The notes under the pieces: model-generated | Seen by the model: the letters and a program-made list of their open reading frames with translations, nothing else | Told to the model about the DNA's origin: nothing | The model's database searches: none | Translations under genes and position numbers: made by a program | NCBI RefSeq assembly: GCF_030867095.1 | Contig: NC_081831.1 | Coordinates: forward strand, 46,003,319-46,067,318 | Reading direction: 5' to 3' | Source of the DNA: Alligator mississippiensis | Taxonomy: Eukaryota > Chordata > Crocodylia > Alligatoridae | Length of the DNA stretch: 64,000 nt | Part shown: positions 44,371 through 54,232 of the stretch, piece by piece | Numbering within the stretch: position 1 is the first letter of the stretch | Layout: each line of letters starts with the position of its first letter

Positions 44371-47205
44371 ATGGAGGTTACCACAATTGCCTCGCTAAAT
44401 ACAAATGGCTGCAGAGACCCAGTGAAGTGGACGGCTGTCCTGGAGGGCTTGCAACAAAAGTGACTGGTGTTCGCCTTCCTCCAGGAGATGTACAGTGACG
44501 TGCATGTTCAAGCTGACTGGCACACTGCCTGGAGAGGTCGCTTGTTTCTGAGCCACGGCACCAACCTCAGCGCAGGAGTGGCGACCCTCCTCTCGCTGCA
44601 GCTGCAGTACAACTTGGCGGTGGCACGAAAGGTCGTCCCCGGTTGGCTGCTGACCGTCCACGTCACCCTGGTACACCAGAGCTTGCTCCTTGTCAAGGTC
44701 TATGCACCCACTGATGGGAGAGAGAGGGTAGCCTTCTTAGAGACCCTGGGCAACCTCCTGCGTGATGCCAGCGAGACCAGTGACCTGCTCCTCATGGGCA
44801 GGGATTTCAACTGCACCGTTGATGCGCTGCTAGACCAGACTGGGCCAGAGCCGCACCTGCCTTCGGCCCACAAGCTGCAGACCGTGTTGGAGGCGGCGGA
44901 TCTCGTCGATGCCTGGCGGGTCCTCCATGCTGATGCACGCCAATACACCTGGGCAAAGATGAGTGCCAGTGGGATCGCCATGGCCCGCCTCGACCACCTG
45001 TACATCAGCCAGCACCATCTGCCATTACTGCGTGGCAGCCGCATCATCCCATTGGGCCTCTTGGACCATACCCTGGTCTGCTGCAAACTGAGCCTGCCTG
45101 ACAAAGCACACACGCGGGCCCCTTACTGGTGCCTCAACATCAGCCTGCTGCAGGACACCAATTTCAGGGACTGCTTCTCCCACCTCTGGAGGAACTGGGA
45201 GGCTGCGCGAGCAGACTACTCCTCCTGGCAGCTGTGGTAGGACATCGGGAAGATCCAGATCTGGACATTCTGCCAGCAGTATTCCCAGTTGGCGGCAAGC
45301 AAGATCTGCCGCTGCACCCAGGAGCTAGAGGAAGACGTGGCGGAGCTTGAGGCAGCCCTGCTCCATGTGGGCAATGACGCAGCACACCTCGAGAGCCTCT
45401 GGTCCCACAAGAAATTCCTGTGGGAGCTGGCAGAGGACACGGCCCATGGCGCATGGGTACATGCGGCTGCCAGGAGCTGGCAGAGGCCGATGCCCTGACC
45501 GGCTTCTTCTTTGGCCTAGAGAGGTGGCGGGCTGCAGGAAAGACACTGGACCATCTCAAGACCCCAGAGGGACGGCTGCTTATGGACCCAGGCGAAGTGT
45601 GGGGGCATGCCATGGCCTTCAATCAGGACTTGTTTGCATCTGAGCCCATTTGTCTCCAGGCGGCTCAGCAGCTGCATAAGGACCTGCTGCACATTGGCGC
45701 TTTGCAGGTCAAGGCCTGGAGCATGAACTCTCCCTGGCAGAGCTCGAGGCTGCTGTGGGGGGGCTCACCTCGGGCAGGGCCCTGGGCCTTGATGGTCTGC
45801 CCATGGAATTTTACAAAGCCTCCTGGCCCCTCCTTGGGCCCAGCCTCCTCTGTGTCTTCCGCGAGAGCCTTGCCGATGGGACTCTACTGACCAGTTGCCT
45901 CCGGGTAGTGCTCACTTTGCTGTCCAAGAAGGGGGACCTCAGCTGCCTGAAGAACTGGCAGCCCATCTCCCTTCTGTGTGCCAACTATAAGATCCTGGCC
46001 AAGGCATTGGAGAACCATCTCCACACCGTCATGGCCTCCGTCATCGGACCCGAGCAGAGCTATTGTGTGCCGGGCAGGACCATCCAGGATAACCTGTTTC
46101 TGCTGCATGACCTGCTCATAGCCGTGGAGCTTTTTGGCTTGGTCGCCGGCTTGGTCTCCCTGGACCAGGAGAAGGCCTTCGATCGTGTCGTCCACCGGTA
46201 CCTGCTTGGCACCCTTGAGGCTTTTGGCTTTGGGCCATTTTTCATCACAGTGCATCTGTGGGCCGTTAGGGCTGCCCTCCTGAAGGAAGCAGCGACTGCC
46301 CTGGAAGGCTATCTCCAGGCTCACCAGACCCTCCCCACCGCGGACGCCGCAGGTGACACCTTCCCACCACTGCCGGTCATCCCAGCAGTGCCCAGTGAGC
46401 TGGCTGAGTGGCCCAACACGCTGCTTAGGCTCCCTGTGCCCCCAGCAGCAATACAGGCTGCCCTTTTGACGCACTGCCCCGCAAGGACCTCTATGTGTGG
46501 GTGGTGCGCACCCGACATGCCCAGGTGCTGTCTGGCCACTCTGACATGGTGTGGCAGCAGTGCCTGGTGTGGTCTGGAACCCCCAGCGTGGCACACGCTG
46601 TGCAAGGCGCCCACCACCAAGAAGACCAGCAACCTCCATTGGTGACTAGTGCACAGCATCCTGGCCCCTGGCACCTTTGTGCACCACCTGGGCCCGGTGG
46701 CCTCAGCAGCCTGCCCCTTCTGCCCAGGGGTGCTGGATGAGGACACTTTCCATGCTTTCCTTGAATCCCCCAGCTGCAGCCGCTCTTTGCCACCCTCAGA
46801 CCGCTGCTTCGGGCACTGGGCCGGGACTTCTCAGAGGACAGCTACATCCACTCCTTCCCATACCGGGCAGCCAAGTGGGCCGCAGTCAGCCCGGCGAGCT
46901 TCCTGCTGGGCCAGGCCAAGGTGGCCACCCTGAAGAGCTGGCAAAACCGGCTCACCGGGACCGGGATGGTCGATGCCCTGCAGCTCTTCTGCCTGCTGGT
47001 GTGGGCCCGCCTCTCACTTGAGTTCGAGCACGCGGTTCTCCGGCAGACGGTGCCCACCTTTGAGGAACACTGGGCCCTCAAGGGGACACTGTGCCGAGTC
47101 GAGGCGGGATGCCTGTGACACCGCCAGCTGCTCAAGGTGCAGAGACATGTCCAGCAAGCCGAGACCTCGGACTTTGTTCATGCGGGCCAACCCCTGATGC
47201 CCTGA
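44371..47205 (+). pseudogene. Tx1 LINE copy 3 ORF2, broken
   Basis: ATG 44371 (MEVTTIASLNTNGC). A TGA at 44461 follows the GLQQK motif, after which the endonuclease reads on with KVYAPTDGRER, LLMGRDFNCTVD and LLDHTLVCCKL. The tryptophan codon at ...KASWPLLGPSLL (about 45821) is intact where copies 1 and 2 have TGA. RT begins LKNWQPISLLC and SLDQEKAFDRVVHRYLLG, then the large deletion follows. The C-terminal knuckle CPFCPGVLDEDTFHAF is near 46710. Confidence 0.87.
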
Positions 47206-47431
47206 GGCCCCCCTGGGCGTCCCCAATGGTGGAACTGTATATATGTAAATACGCCTTTTGTTCTTTATGGTTGTGTTTTTGTTTTGTGTCTAGAGTGTAT
47301 GGGCAGGCCTTGTAGGCCATGAGCCCAGGCCTTGTCCATGAGGCCCAGATCTTCGGGCCAACCTGTACATAATCTCTACTGGCCCTGATATGTTACCCTC
47401 CCTGGAATAAATGCCTCTTTAAAATTCAAAG

Positions 47432-47445
47432 TCTTTCTTTCTTTC
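47432..47445. repeat. CTTT tract at right edge of LINE stack
   Basis: CTTTCTTTCTTTCT run, then TAAGTACCAGAGG of the interrupted hAT-like element. Confidence 0.85.
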
Positions 47446-48109
47446 TTAAGTACCAGAGGCTGGGCTGGGCAGGGCAGGGCAGGAGACGGGGCTGGTCAGG
47501 GCAGCCTTGTGGGCTTCTCCCATTGCTTCTCTGGCTGTGTCAGCCTCTGACCTGCTCGGGGGAGCCGTGGGGTCTATGTCCTGCTGCCGCTGGCCCAGCC
47601 AGCACAGAGCGGGTGTGATGCAGGCACAGCTTGCTCCAGGTGGCAGCAGGGCATAGCCTCCACTCCCAGGAGTGGGAGCTCTGCTCTTCCACCACTTGCC
47701 AGCCAATGTGGTGGGTGGGGGGGGGTACAGGATGCGGGCATGGCAGCACTGGGAGCAGGGGCTATGCTATGCTGCTGCTTGCCCTCTCCCACCTGGAGTG
47801 AGCTGCACCCCCTGCCCCAGCTGGACAAATGGCAGCAGGGCAGAGCTCCTGCTCTCAGCACTGCCATGCCCGCATGCTGCCTCCTCCCTCCCCTCCCCCA
47901 GTAATGCACTTCCAGCCTGAGCTGGGCAGATTGTTCGACCCTCAGCCCCATTCCATCCCTCCCCTATGCCCAACAGACTTACCAGCTGGAGACAGCTGTG
48001 TCAGCTGCCTGTTTAGTCTATGGCCAAATCAAATCAGCTGAATCTTTTTTGAAGCTTTTCTGAATTGATTTTGGAATTCAATCAGCTACCAAAGCTTCAC
48101 ACAGCCCTA
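47446..48109. mobile_element. Right part of the hAT-like element
   Basis: Begins TAAGTACCAGAGGCTGGGC directly after the last CTTT run. The same words (TAAGTGTCAAAGGCTGG) follow the poly(T) at 27999 in the left part, which shows that one repeat unit was split by the LINEs. It ends in the terminal block with GATTTGATTTGGCC (minus strand) and TAGGGCTGTGTGAA. No coding sequence recognised. Confidence 0.65.
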
Positions 48110-48117
48110 GTGTATAG

Positions 48118-48382
48118 CCCTTGGAGATAATGCCACTGGATTTACACATGCAATAATGTAATTTGTTACTACTTAGCAAAAAACACTTCGTAGCAGGGAG
48201 ACAATCATCAAGTAAAATCTTTACTCTTTAGGTCACATTAACCTGAAGAGAAACACAAATGGGCACAATTGAAAGAAATACAATTTAATAAAGTAGGTGA
48301 GGTGAGAACAGGATAACAACTTTTTAAATTTTTTTTTCTTTTCCACTTCCCAAAATAGGGCCTTCCTTTCCTTTTTCTTTTT
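48118..48382. other. Unassigned spacer between two hAT elements
   Basis: Short A/T-rich sequence with a poly(T) run at 48327-48336. Nothing coded. Confidence 0.6.
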
Positions 48383-48390
48383 AACTAACT

Positions 48391-48881
48391 CAGTGGTACT
48401 CAATCTTTTTTCCCCAGTGGGCTGGATATGCAGTGCGCAGTCCATTCATGGGCCAAGTCCAACCAGTGGTCCTAACCTAGTGCCTATGGTGGGTACCATC
48501 TGGATGCATGGAAGAGAATAGGGTGTATACTGGGTCATCCCAATGTGGCCCCACAGAGGAAAGGTTATTTTACCTGGCACTTTGAGGGAAAGAGATGTGG
48601 CCTGGCCCGAACTTGGGGGGAAGGGGACTCTATGGGCAAGAAGGGGGTGTGGCTTCGCCTCAACCTGGCTCCATGGGAGGGAAGGAGGTGTCCCTCAGCC
48701 TCATGGGAGAAGGGGGTGCAACCTGGCTCCAACTGGCTGTGTGGGGCTTGGGGTTTGGGAATTTGGCATGCCATATTAATGGCCATTGCTACCCCACTGC
48801 CAAACTTACTGAGCCTACAGGCCAGATACAATGGTTCCACAGGTCACTTTTGGTCTGTGGGCCAGAGACTGAGCACCCCTG
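48391..48881. mobile_element. Non-autonomous hAT element, 491 bp
   Basis: The left end CAGTGGTACTCAATC and the right end (reverse complement CAGGGGTGCTCAGTC) match at 12 of 15. Target duplication AACTAACT (48383-48390) and AACTAAGT (48882-48889) matches at 7 of 8. Internal TGGGC/GGCCTGG-rich sequence, non-coding. The duplication length and CAGNGGTNCTCA ends are diagnostic of hAT (Charlie-like) MITEs. A related end is at 61869 on the other strand. Confidence 0.88.
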
Positions 48882-48889
48882 AACTAAGT

Positions 48890-49298
48890 CAATGGAGTGG
48901 TTATTGAACAACAGTTAATTTATAACAACAAAAATTCTTAAACCAGAAAGAAGTCTAATTTCATTGACAGATTTCACTATTGACAAAAGGCAGACACCTT
49001 GGCAATTAATTCAGTCACACACATTTTATACAACAGATGCTCTGCTTGGATACTTCATTTATTAACTGCTTTCCAGTTTTGCACTGCAAATAACCAAAAT
49101 AATCAAGTTATTGTAGGGTAAATCAAGTGCTTAGTGGAGTAGTGATTAATATAATTTTATGCAGTTTTTTTCAGAGGAGTGTTAAGCAAGACATCAGATA
49201 AGATTACTTTCTGAATTGACTGTTCTAAACATGAAACATTTCTGTTGGCAGAAACCTGCCTTAGCTTATTTTTAAAATCCAACTTGTTTTCAGTCATA
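48890..49298. other. Unassigned sequence left of the Ty3/gypsy element
   Basis: A/T-rich, no gene or repeat terminus recognised. Confidence 0.55.
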
Positions 49299-49303
49299 CT
49301 CCT

Positions 49304-49380
49304 TGTCCCGGGGACATCGGGGCTAGAGGGAAACCCTGGCCCAAAACCAGAGGGAGCACCTACTTACCCTTTTGCAGGAG
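49304..49380 (+). repeat. Left end repeat of the Ty3/gypsy fossil
   Basis: About 77 bp matching the first part of the right LTR. The gag-like region follows directly. Confidence 0.8.
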
Positions 49381-50065
49381 CCGGAGGCATACATCGAGGC
49401 ATTCGAGCGGCACGCCCTCATGACCGGGCTTGACAAGAGATATTGGGCCAGCCAGTTAGGAGCCTTAGGAGTTGGCAAGGCCCAAGCCACCTATTGGGCC
49501 CTTTTGAGGGATGATGCCCTAGAGTACGAGCAGGTGAAGAAGCCATCCTGTACCGATTGGAGATTAAACCCGAGCACTACCAGTGCCAGTTCCGAGCCAA
49601 GAAGGGACCCAAGGTGAAACAACCGAGAGTTCTGTTGCAGCTTTTGCGGGATCTGCTGCAGAAGTGGGTGAACCCAGCAGGGCAGGACCGAGAGGCATTA
49701 GCTGACCAGATCGCCCTGGAGCAGTTTCAGAATGATTTAGAAGAGCGGACGCAACGCTGGGTCCGACAACATACCCCACAGACTTGCGAGGAAGCTTTAA
49801 AGTTAGCCGAGGCTTTTACTGCCTCAGAGGCCCACTACCCTAGGGAGAGGAGGAACCTGGGGCCCTCGATGGCAGTCCCAAGAGAGCCGGAGCGCCGGCG
49901 TCTGCCTGGCCAGGGGGCTTCCAGAGATACCGTGTATTTCCAGTGCAGGCAGAAGGGCCATTTTTCCAGGGAATACCTGAACCAGGCCGCGGAATGCTGG
50001 ATCCTGGGTGACAGAGCCTGGCCCCAGCAGAGAGGCGGAGAGGCGCAGAGCCCGACGAGCTGATG
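49370..50065 (+). pseudogene. Gag region with SCAN-like domain (fossil)
   Basis: Segments read EAYIEAFERHALMTGLDK, WASQLGALGVGKAQATYWAL, LLQLLRDLLQKWVNPAGQ and ALADQIALEQFQNDLEERTQ. The last two correspond to the SCAN core (the L-x2-L-x3-W-L-x-P-x6-Q-I-x2-L-v-L-E-Q-F pattern), so this Gag C-terminal capsid region is SCAN-related. A CCHC-like knuckle (CRQKGHF) follows near 49950. No zinc-finger gene is attached, so this is the transposon form, not a host ZSCAN gene. Confidence 0.82.
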
Positions 50066-50084
50066 GACTGCAGCTATGTGGTCA

Positions 50085-50400
50085 GCGGGGAGAACGTGGC
50101 TTGGAGACGTCCGGTTGTCAAGGCTTGGGTGGAAGGCCACCCCGTGCAGGCTACCCTGGATTAGGGGTGTGCTCAATCTCTTGTCAGGGAAGACTTGGTA
50201 CAATCGCACAGCCGGCAGACAGCTTTCCCCATGAGAGTAGCCTGCCTCCATGGAGATGCCAAACAGATTGAGCACCAATGGGTCTGCCTACGGGTGATGG
50301 AGCATCAGGGAGAACTCCTGGTGGGGGTGGTACCCCAGTTGGCGTGTGAGATGCTTCTAGGACGAGACTGGACACCAATATATGACGTCCTGGATAGGGT
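50085..50400 (+). pseudogene. Retropepsin-like segment (fossil)
   Basis: GCAQSLVR and, about 60 codons later, MLLGRDWTPIYD resemble the flap and C-terminal (LLGRDW) blocks of Ty3/gypsy proteases. Position between Gag and integrase agrees with the family. Confidence 0.6.
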
Positions 50401-50499
50401 GAGGGACACAGAAGTGGCTTGTAAGAAGATCCAGGACCGGGAGGGCTGGTTGGGCGAGATTGAAGAAAATGAAGGGTTGGCCAATGAGGCAGATGAGTT

Positions 50500-51724
50500 G
50501 GACCTTAGCAACCTGACCAGTAGCCTCCTGTTCCGCGAAGCCCAAGAGGAGGATCCAGAGATTGGGGCGCTCCGAGAGCAGGCCCAAAGTACCCAAGGGG
50601 CCTCAGCGTTACTGCCGGAAGGGCGTCCCCACTTCGAGGTGAGGAACCGTGTCCTTCACCGCCTGTAGGGGGACAAGAGGGAGGAGACCGAGGGCTCGCA
50701 ACTAGCAGTGCCCTCCCGATTCCGCCAGGCCATTTGGCGGTTGGCGCATGCGAGTCCCACAGGGGGGCATCTGGGCCGGGACAAGACCCTCGCGAGAGTT
50801 AGCAGGTGGTTTTTTTGGCCCGGGATGGGGGAGGAAGTGGCCCACTGGTGTGCAGCCTGCCCCAACTGCCAAAAGACGAGAACCGAGCGCCCTCCACGGG
50901 CACCCCTCCAACCCATGCCCATTATCAACACCCCGTTCTCTAGGATCACCTTAGATGTCATGGGCCCGTTGCCCCACAGCAGCTTGGGCCACCAATACAT
51001 CTTATTCATTGTGGATTACGCCACCCGGTACCCAGAGGCGATCCCCCTGCGGGCCGTAACTGCCCCACGGATTGCAGAGGAGCTAATAAGATGGATGGCC
51101 CGAATGGGGATCCCGCAAGAGATACTGACAGACCAAGGAAAGAATTTTATGTCTGGGGTTTTGAGGGTGGTATGCCGGACCCTCCAAATAAAACAGCTCC
51201 TCACCTCGGTCTACCATCCCGAAACCAATGGGTTGGTAGAATGCCTCAACGGGACAATAAAGCGGGCATTGCATCGGTGTATACAAGGGGACCCCTGGAA
51301 ATGGGACCTCCTCCTTCCTCTAGTGCTGTTCACTCTCAGGGACACCCCCCAAGATTCCACGAAGTTCTCTCCATTCGAGCCAGTGTTGGGACATCGCCCG
51401 CGGGGTCTCTTACAGGTCCTGAGAGAAGAGTGGGAGCAGGGAGAAGGACCCTCCCAGGAGCCGAAGACATATCAACAGGCATTCCAGTGGTGGATTAGGT
51501 TGGCCCGGGACCTGGCTCAGGAAATCCTAAGAGAAGCCCAAACCCGTCAAAAAGGCCAGTATGACTGCCGGGCCAAAGAGCGAGAATTCGAGCCGGGGCA
51601 GAAAGTCCTCGTGCTGCTCCCCACGTCCACGAGCAAGCTCCTAATGCAGTGGCAGGGGCCGTTCAAAATTCTCCAATGGGTGGGACCAGTGGATTATGAG
51701 GTTCACAGGCCTGGACACCTTTGA
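50500..51724 (+). pseudogene. Integrase region (fossil), upstream of RT
   Basis: HHCC zinc-binding block (GGHLGRDKTLARVSRWFFWP, then WCAACPNCQ), the catalytic core with TLDVMGPLPHSSLGHQYILF, TDQGKNFMSGV and YHPETNGLVECLNGTIKRAL (D, D and E positions visible), then a C-terminal domain with GPFKILQWVGPVDYEV. Its place before RT defines the Gmr1-type layout. Confidence 0.9.
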
Positions 51725-51739
51725 GAGAAGCAGATTTAC

Positions 51740-53300
51740 CATGTGAACCTCCTACGGGAATGGCGGGAACCTGAAGGATGGGCGGCCTTTTCTGAGACCG
51801 ATAACGAGGACCTAGGACCCCAGGGGTTAGAAAGAGGGACTGAGCCCTCTCCGGAGGGAACCCCGGTTAGGATAGGAGATGAATTGTCCCCTGTTCAGCA
51901 GCGGGAAGCCCGAAGCTTGATAAACGAGTTCTGAGAAGCATTTCGCAAGGAACCCGGCTGGGTTAGAGGCTTGTGCTACACTATAAAAATGCCCCCTGGG
52001 GCCATAGTAAGGGAGAGGTGGTGGCCCATTCCCCACCATCTCCTGGAAATCGTCCGCAGAGAGATTGATTCAATGTTAAGGCTAGGAGTCATTCGGCCTT
52101 CAAGAAGTCCCTGGAGGAGCCCGCTGGTGCCAGTGCGTAAGCCTGATGGGTCTTTGAGGCTTTGTGTGGATTACAGGTGCTTGAATGCCAGTGGTTTTCG
52201 ACGCATTCCCCATGCCTCACGTGGCAGAGCTGGTAGAAAGGACAGGGGACACTCGATATATATCGAACCTTGACCTGGCAAAGGGGTACTGGCAGATTCC
52301 AGTAGCCAAGGAAGACTGGCTGAAGACAGCGTTCGGCACCCCGTGGGGACTGAACGAGTTCTTTAGAATGCCCTTCGGGTTGCATGGCGCCGCCGCAACG
52401 TTCCAACGCCTGATGGACCAGATCCTGGCACCCCATGCCGAGTATGTGGCGGCGTATATAGATGATATAGTTATATACACCCGAACCTGGGAGCAGCACA
52501 AGAGCGCCCTTCGAGCCATCCTCACGGAATTGAGGCACGCTGGCCTGACGGCAAATCCTCAAAAGTGTGCCCTGGCTTAGAAAGAAATGAAATATTTTTG
52601 GTTCTTGGTTGGCAGAGGCATGATTAAACCCTTGGCTGACAAAGTAGAAACCATCCGCAATTTCACAGCCCCTCAAGACTGCTGCCAGTTACGGTCATTT
52701 TTAGGGCTGATCAATTATTATAGGCGATTTGTACCACACTTTGCAGAGCTGCCAACACCCTTATCAGAAGCCCTCAAAGGGCGGGAAATGGGGGCAGTAA
52801 GATGGACTAGGGAGATGGCGCAAAGTTTTGAAAGATTGAAAACGGCGCTATGCGAAGATGTTATAATTCATACCCCTGACTTCCGAAAACCCTTTATCTT
52901 GCAGACGGACGTCTCAGAGACAGCGGTGGGTGCCGTCCTCACCCAGGAAGAGGTGGGGAGTGAAAGACCTGTGGCTTACGCAAGCCGCAAACTACTACCA
53001 GCGGAGAAAAGGTATGCGACTATCGGACACGAATGCCTGGCAATTCGGTGGGCGGTGGACCACTTTAGGTACTACCTAATGGGCAGAGAGTTTAAGCTGA
53101 TTACAGACCATGCCCCTCTGAAGTGGCTGAGTACCACCAAGACCGATAATGCTCGGATCACCTGATGGGCCTTGGCACTCCAACCGTATAAGTTCTACAT
53201 AATACACCGGCCTGGGAAAACCAATACAGTGGCGGACTTCTTGTCCAGGTGTAGAGGTGAAGACCAGACCAGGGGCCAAGGAGGTCAAGAAAAGGGACGG
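51740..53300 (+). pseudogene. Reverse transcriptase and RNase H region (fossil)
   Basis: RT blocks include RLGVIRPSRSPWRSPLVPVR, LDLAKGYWQIPV, FGLHGAAATFQRLMDQIL, the catalytic YIDDIVIYT near 52460 and LRSFLGLINYYRRFVPHF. RNase H follows with LQTDVSETAVGAVL, YASRKLLPAEKRY and ITDHAPLKWL, and ends in HRPGKTNTVADFLSR. These are ordinary Ty3/gypsy motifs. Only their position after integrase is unusual. Confidence 0.92.
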
Positions 53301-53368
53301 ACCGACACCACAGGTACGACCCGGATGGGGAACAAAGAAGTGCCCCAAAGCATCTTAAGGGGGGGTTA

Positions 53369-54227
53369 TGTCCCGGGGACATCAGGGCTAGAGGGAAACC
53401 CCGGCCCAAAACCAGAGGGAGCACCTACTTATCCTTTGCAGGAGTCGAGGGCAAGAGAGGCATGCATGCCGGGAAACCACCCGTGCGGTTTATCAGCCAC
53501 GCTTACATTCAGCTGGGGCTGAGTGACGTCAGGGAGAAGCGCCACCCGGCAGAAATAAAGCGCGGCCCCGAGGGCACAGGGGGCACGCTGCAGGAGGACG
53601 CGAGGCCTGGAGGGAAGCCCAAGACCGGAAGCGGGTATCTGCGTGGTGTCTCTGCCTTGAACAGGGTAAGCTGCAGCAGCGCTGGGAGCAGCAAGGGCGA
53701 AGAAAGCCGCCGCCACGAAGATCCCAGCTGTGGAGCCGACGCAAGAGCCAGTAGGGAGGCGGGGACGGGAACCGCCGGTGAGGGAATCAGTGAAGAGCCG
53801 GCAGGGAGCCGCCGGTGAGGGAACTGGTGGAAGAGTCAGCAGGGAGCCGCCAGTGAGGGAACCAGTGGAAGAGCCGGCGGGGACATCAGGGAGGAAGCCC
53901 GCAGGGGCAACTGAGTCTCAGGACCTGTAGCCCTCAGGCCGGCAATAAAGGGGCTGGAAGTCCCACGACTGAAGGTGGCATTGGCCGGGGTGTAGGGGAG
54001 GTTGGAGCCCCGTGAGTGCCCACCAAAGGCGTGTTGGCGCCGGAGGCCGCGGAGAGGGGGATCCCTCTGCTGTGGGTCCAGTTAGGCCCGCGGCTGGTTA
54101 GTTCCTGGGGTCTGTCACCGGCTCCTGGGGCACTCTCTGGGGATCCACCCACGGGACCGGGGCAGACCTGGTCAGCTACCCGCGCAAGAGTAGCCAGGGA
54201 ACGCCTTTTGGAGCAGCGGCGGGCACG
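53369..54227 (+). repeat. Right LTR of the Ty3/gypsy fossil
   Basis: About 860 bp from TGTCCCGGGGACATC. It contains an AATAAA at 53944-53949 (GGCAATAAAGGGGC) in an R-like position. The preceding CTTAAGGGGGGG is the expected polypurine tract. An internal repeat block lies at 53765-53885. Confidence 0.75.
53765..53885. repeat. Tandem repeats of about 36-48 bp inside the LTR
   Basis: Three imperfect units containing GCCGCCGGTGAGGGAA..TGAAGAGCCGGCAGGGA. Unit length varies. Tandem repeats in U3 often arise from enhancer duplication in LTR elements. Confidence 0.75.
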
Positions 54228-54232
54228 CTCCT

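Larger units (their letters stand above)
42021..47431 (+). mobile_element. Tx1-clade LINE, copy 3 (internally deleted)
   Basis: Starts AAAATGGCCACCAACAGG and ends AATAAATGCCTCTTTAAAATT. Same layout as the others. A deletion of about 1.2 kb in ORF2 joins sequence corresponding to copy 1 position 32880 to that near 34075 (the fusion reads FFITVHLWAVRAALL at about 46250). This removes RT motifs B and C and the thumb. It keeps several codons that are lost in copies 1 and 2. Confidence 0.9.
27228..48109. mobile_element. hAT-like element split by a stack of LINEs
   Basis: The left terminus CAGGCCTGTGCGAA and the right terminus (reverse complement TAGGGCTGTGTGAA) match at 11 of 14 positions. They are flanked by GTACATAG (27220-27227) and GTGTATAG (48110-48117), which match at 6 of 8 and differ only by transitions. 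Both subterminal regions carry GATTCAG followed by GATTTGGCC in the same relative orientation. Length of duplication and terminus style point to the hAT superfamily. Without the LINE stack (28585-47431) and its flanking tracts the element is about 2.0 kb. No transposase frame was recognised, so it is non-autonomous or very decayed. Confidence 0.75.
49304..54227 (+). mobile_element. Gmr1-type Ty3/gypsy LTR retrotransposon fossil with SCAN-like Gag
   Basis: Element of about 4.9 kb. The order is an end repeat, Gag with a SCAN-like domain, a CCHC-like nucleocapsid, a retropepsin-like segment, integrase, then reverse transcriptase and RNase H, and an LTR on the right. Integrase before RT is the reverse of ordinary Ty3/gypsy and is the hallmark of Gmr1-like elements, whose Gag is the accepted source of the vertebrate SCAN domain. 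Both ends share a direct repeat beginning TGTCCCGGGGACATC (49304 and 53369), differing at about 4 of 77 positions. CTCCT at 49299-49303 and 54228-54232 is a possible target duplication. A purine-rich tract lies just before the right LTR. It is a broken fossil with several breaks, moderately old. Confidence 0.88.

Noticed and set aside
49370-50065. Host SCAN-domain zinc-finger gene
   Set aside because: The SCAN-like segment is followed by retropepsin, integrase and RT of a Ty3/gypsy element and by no zinc-finger array.
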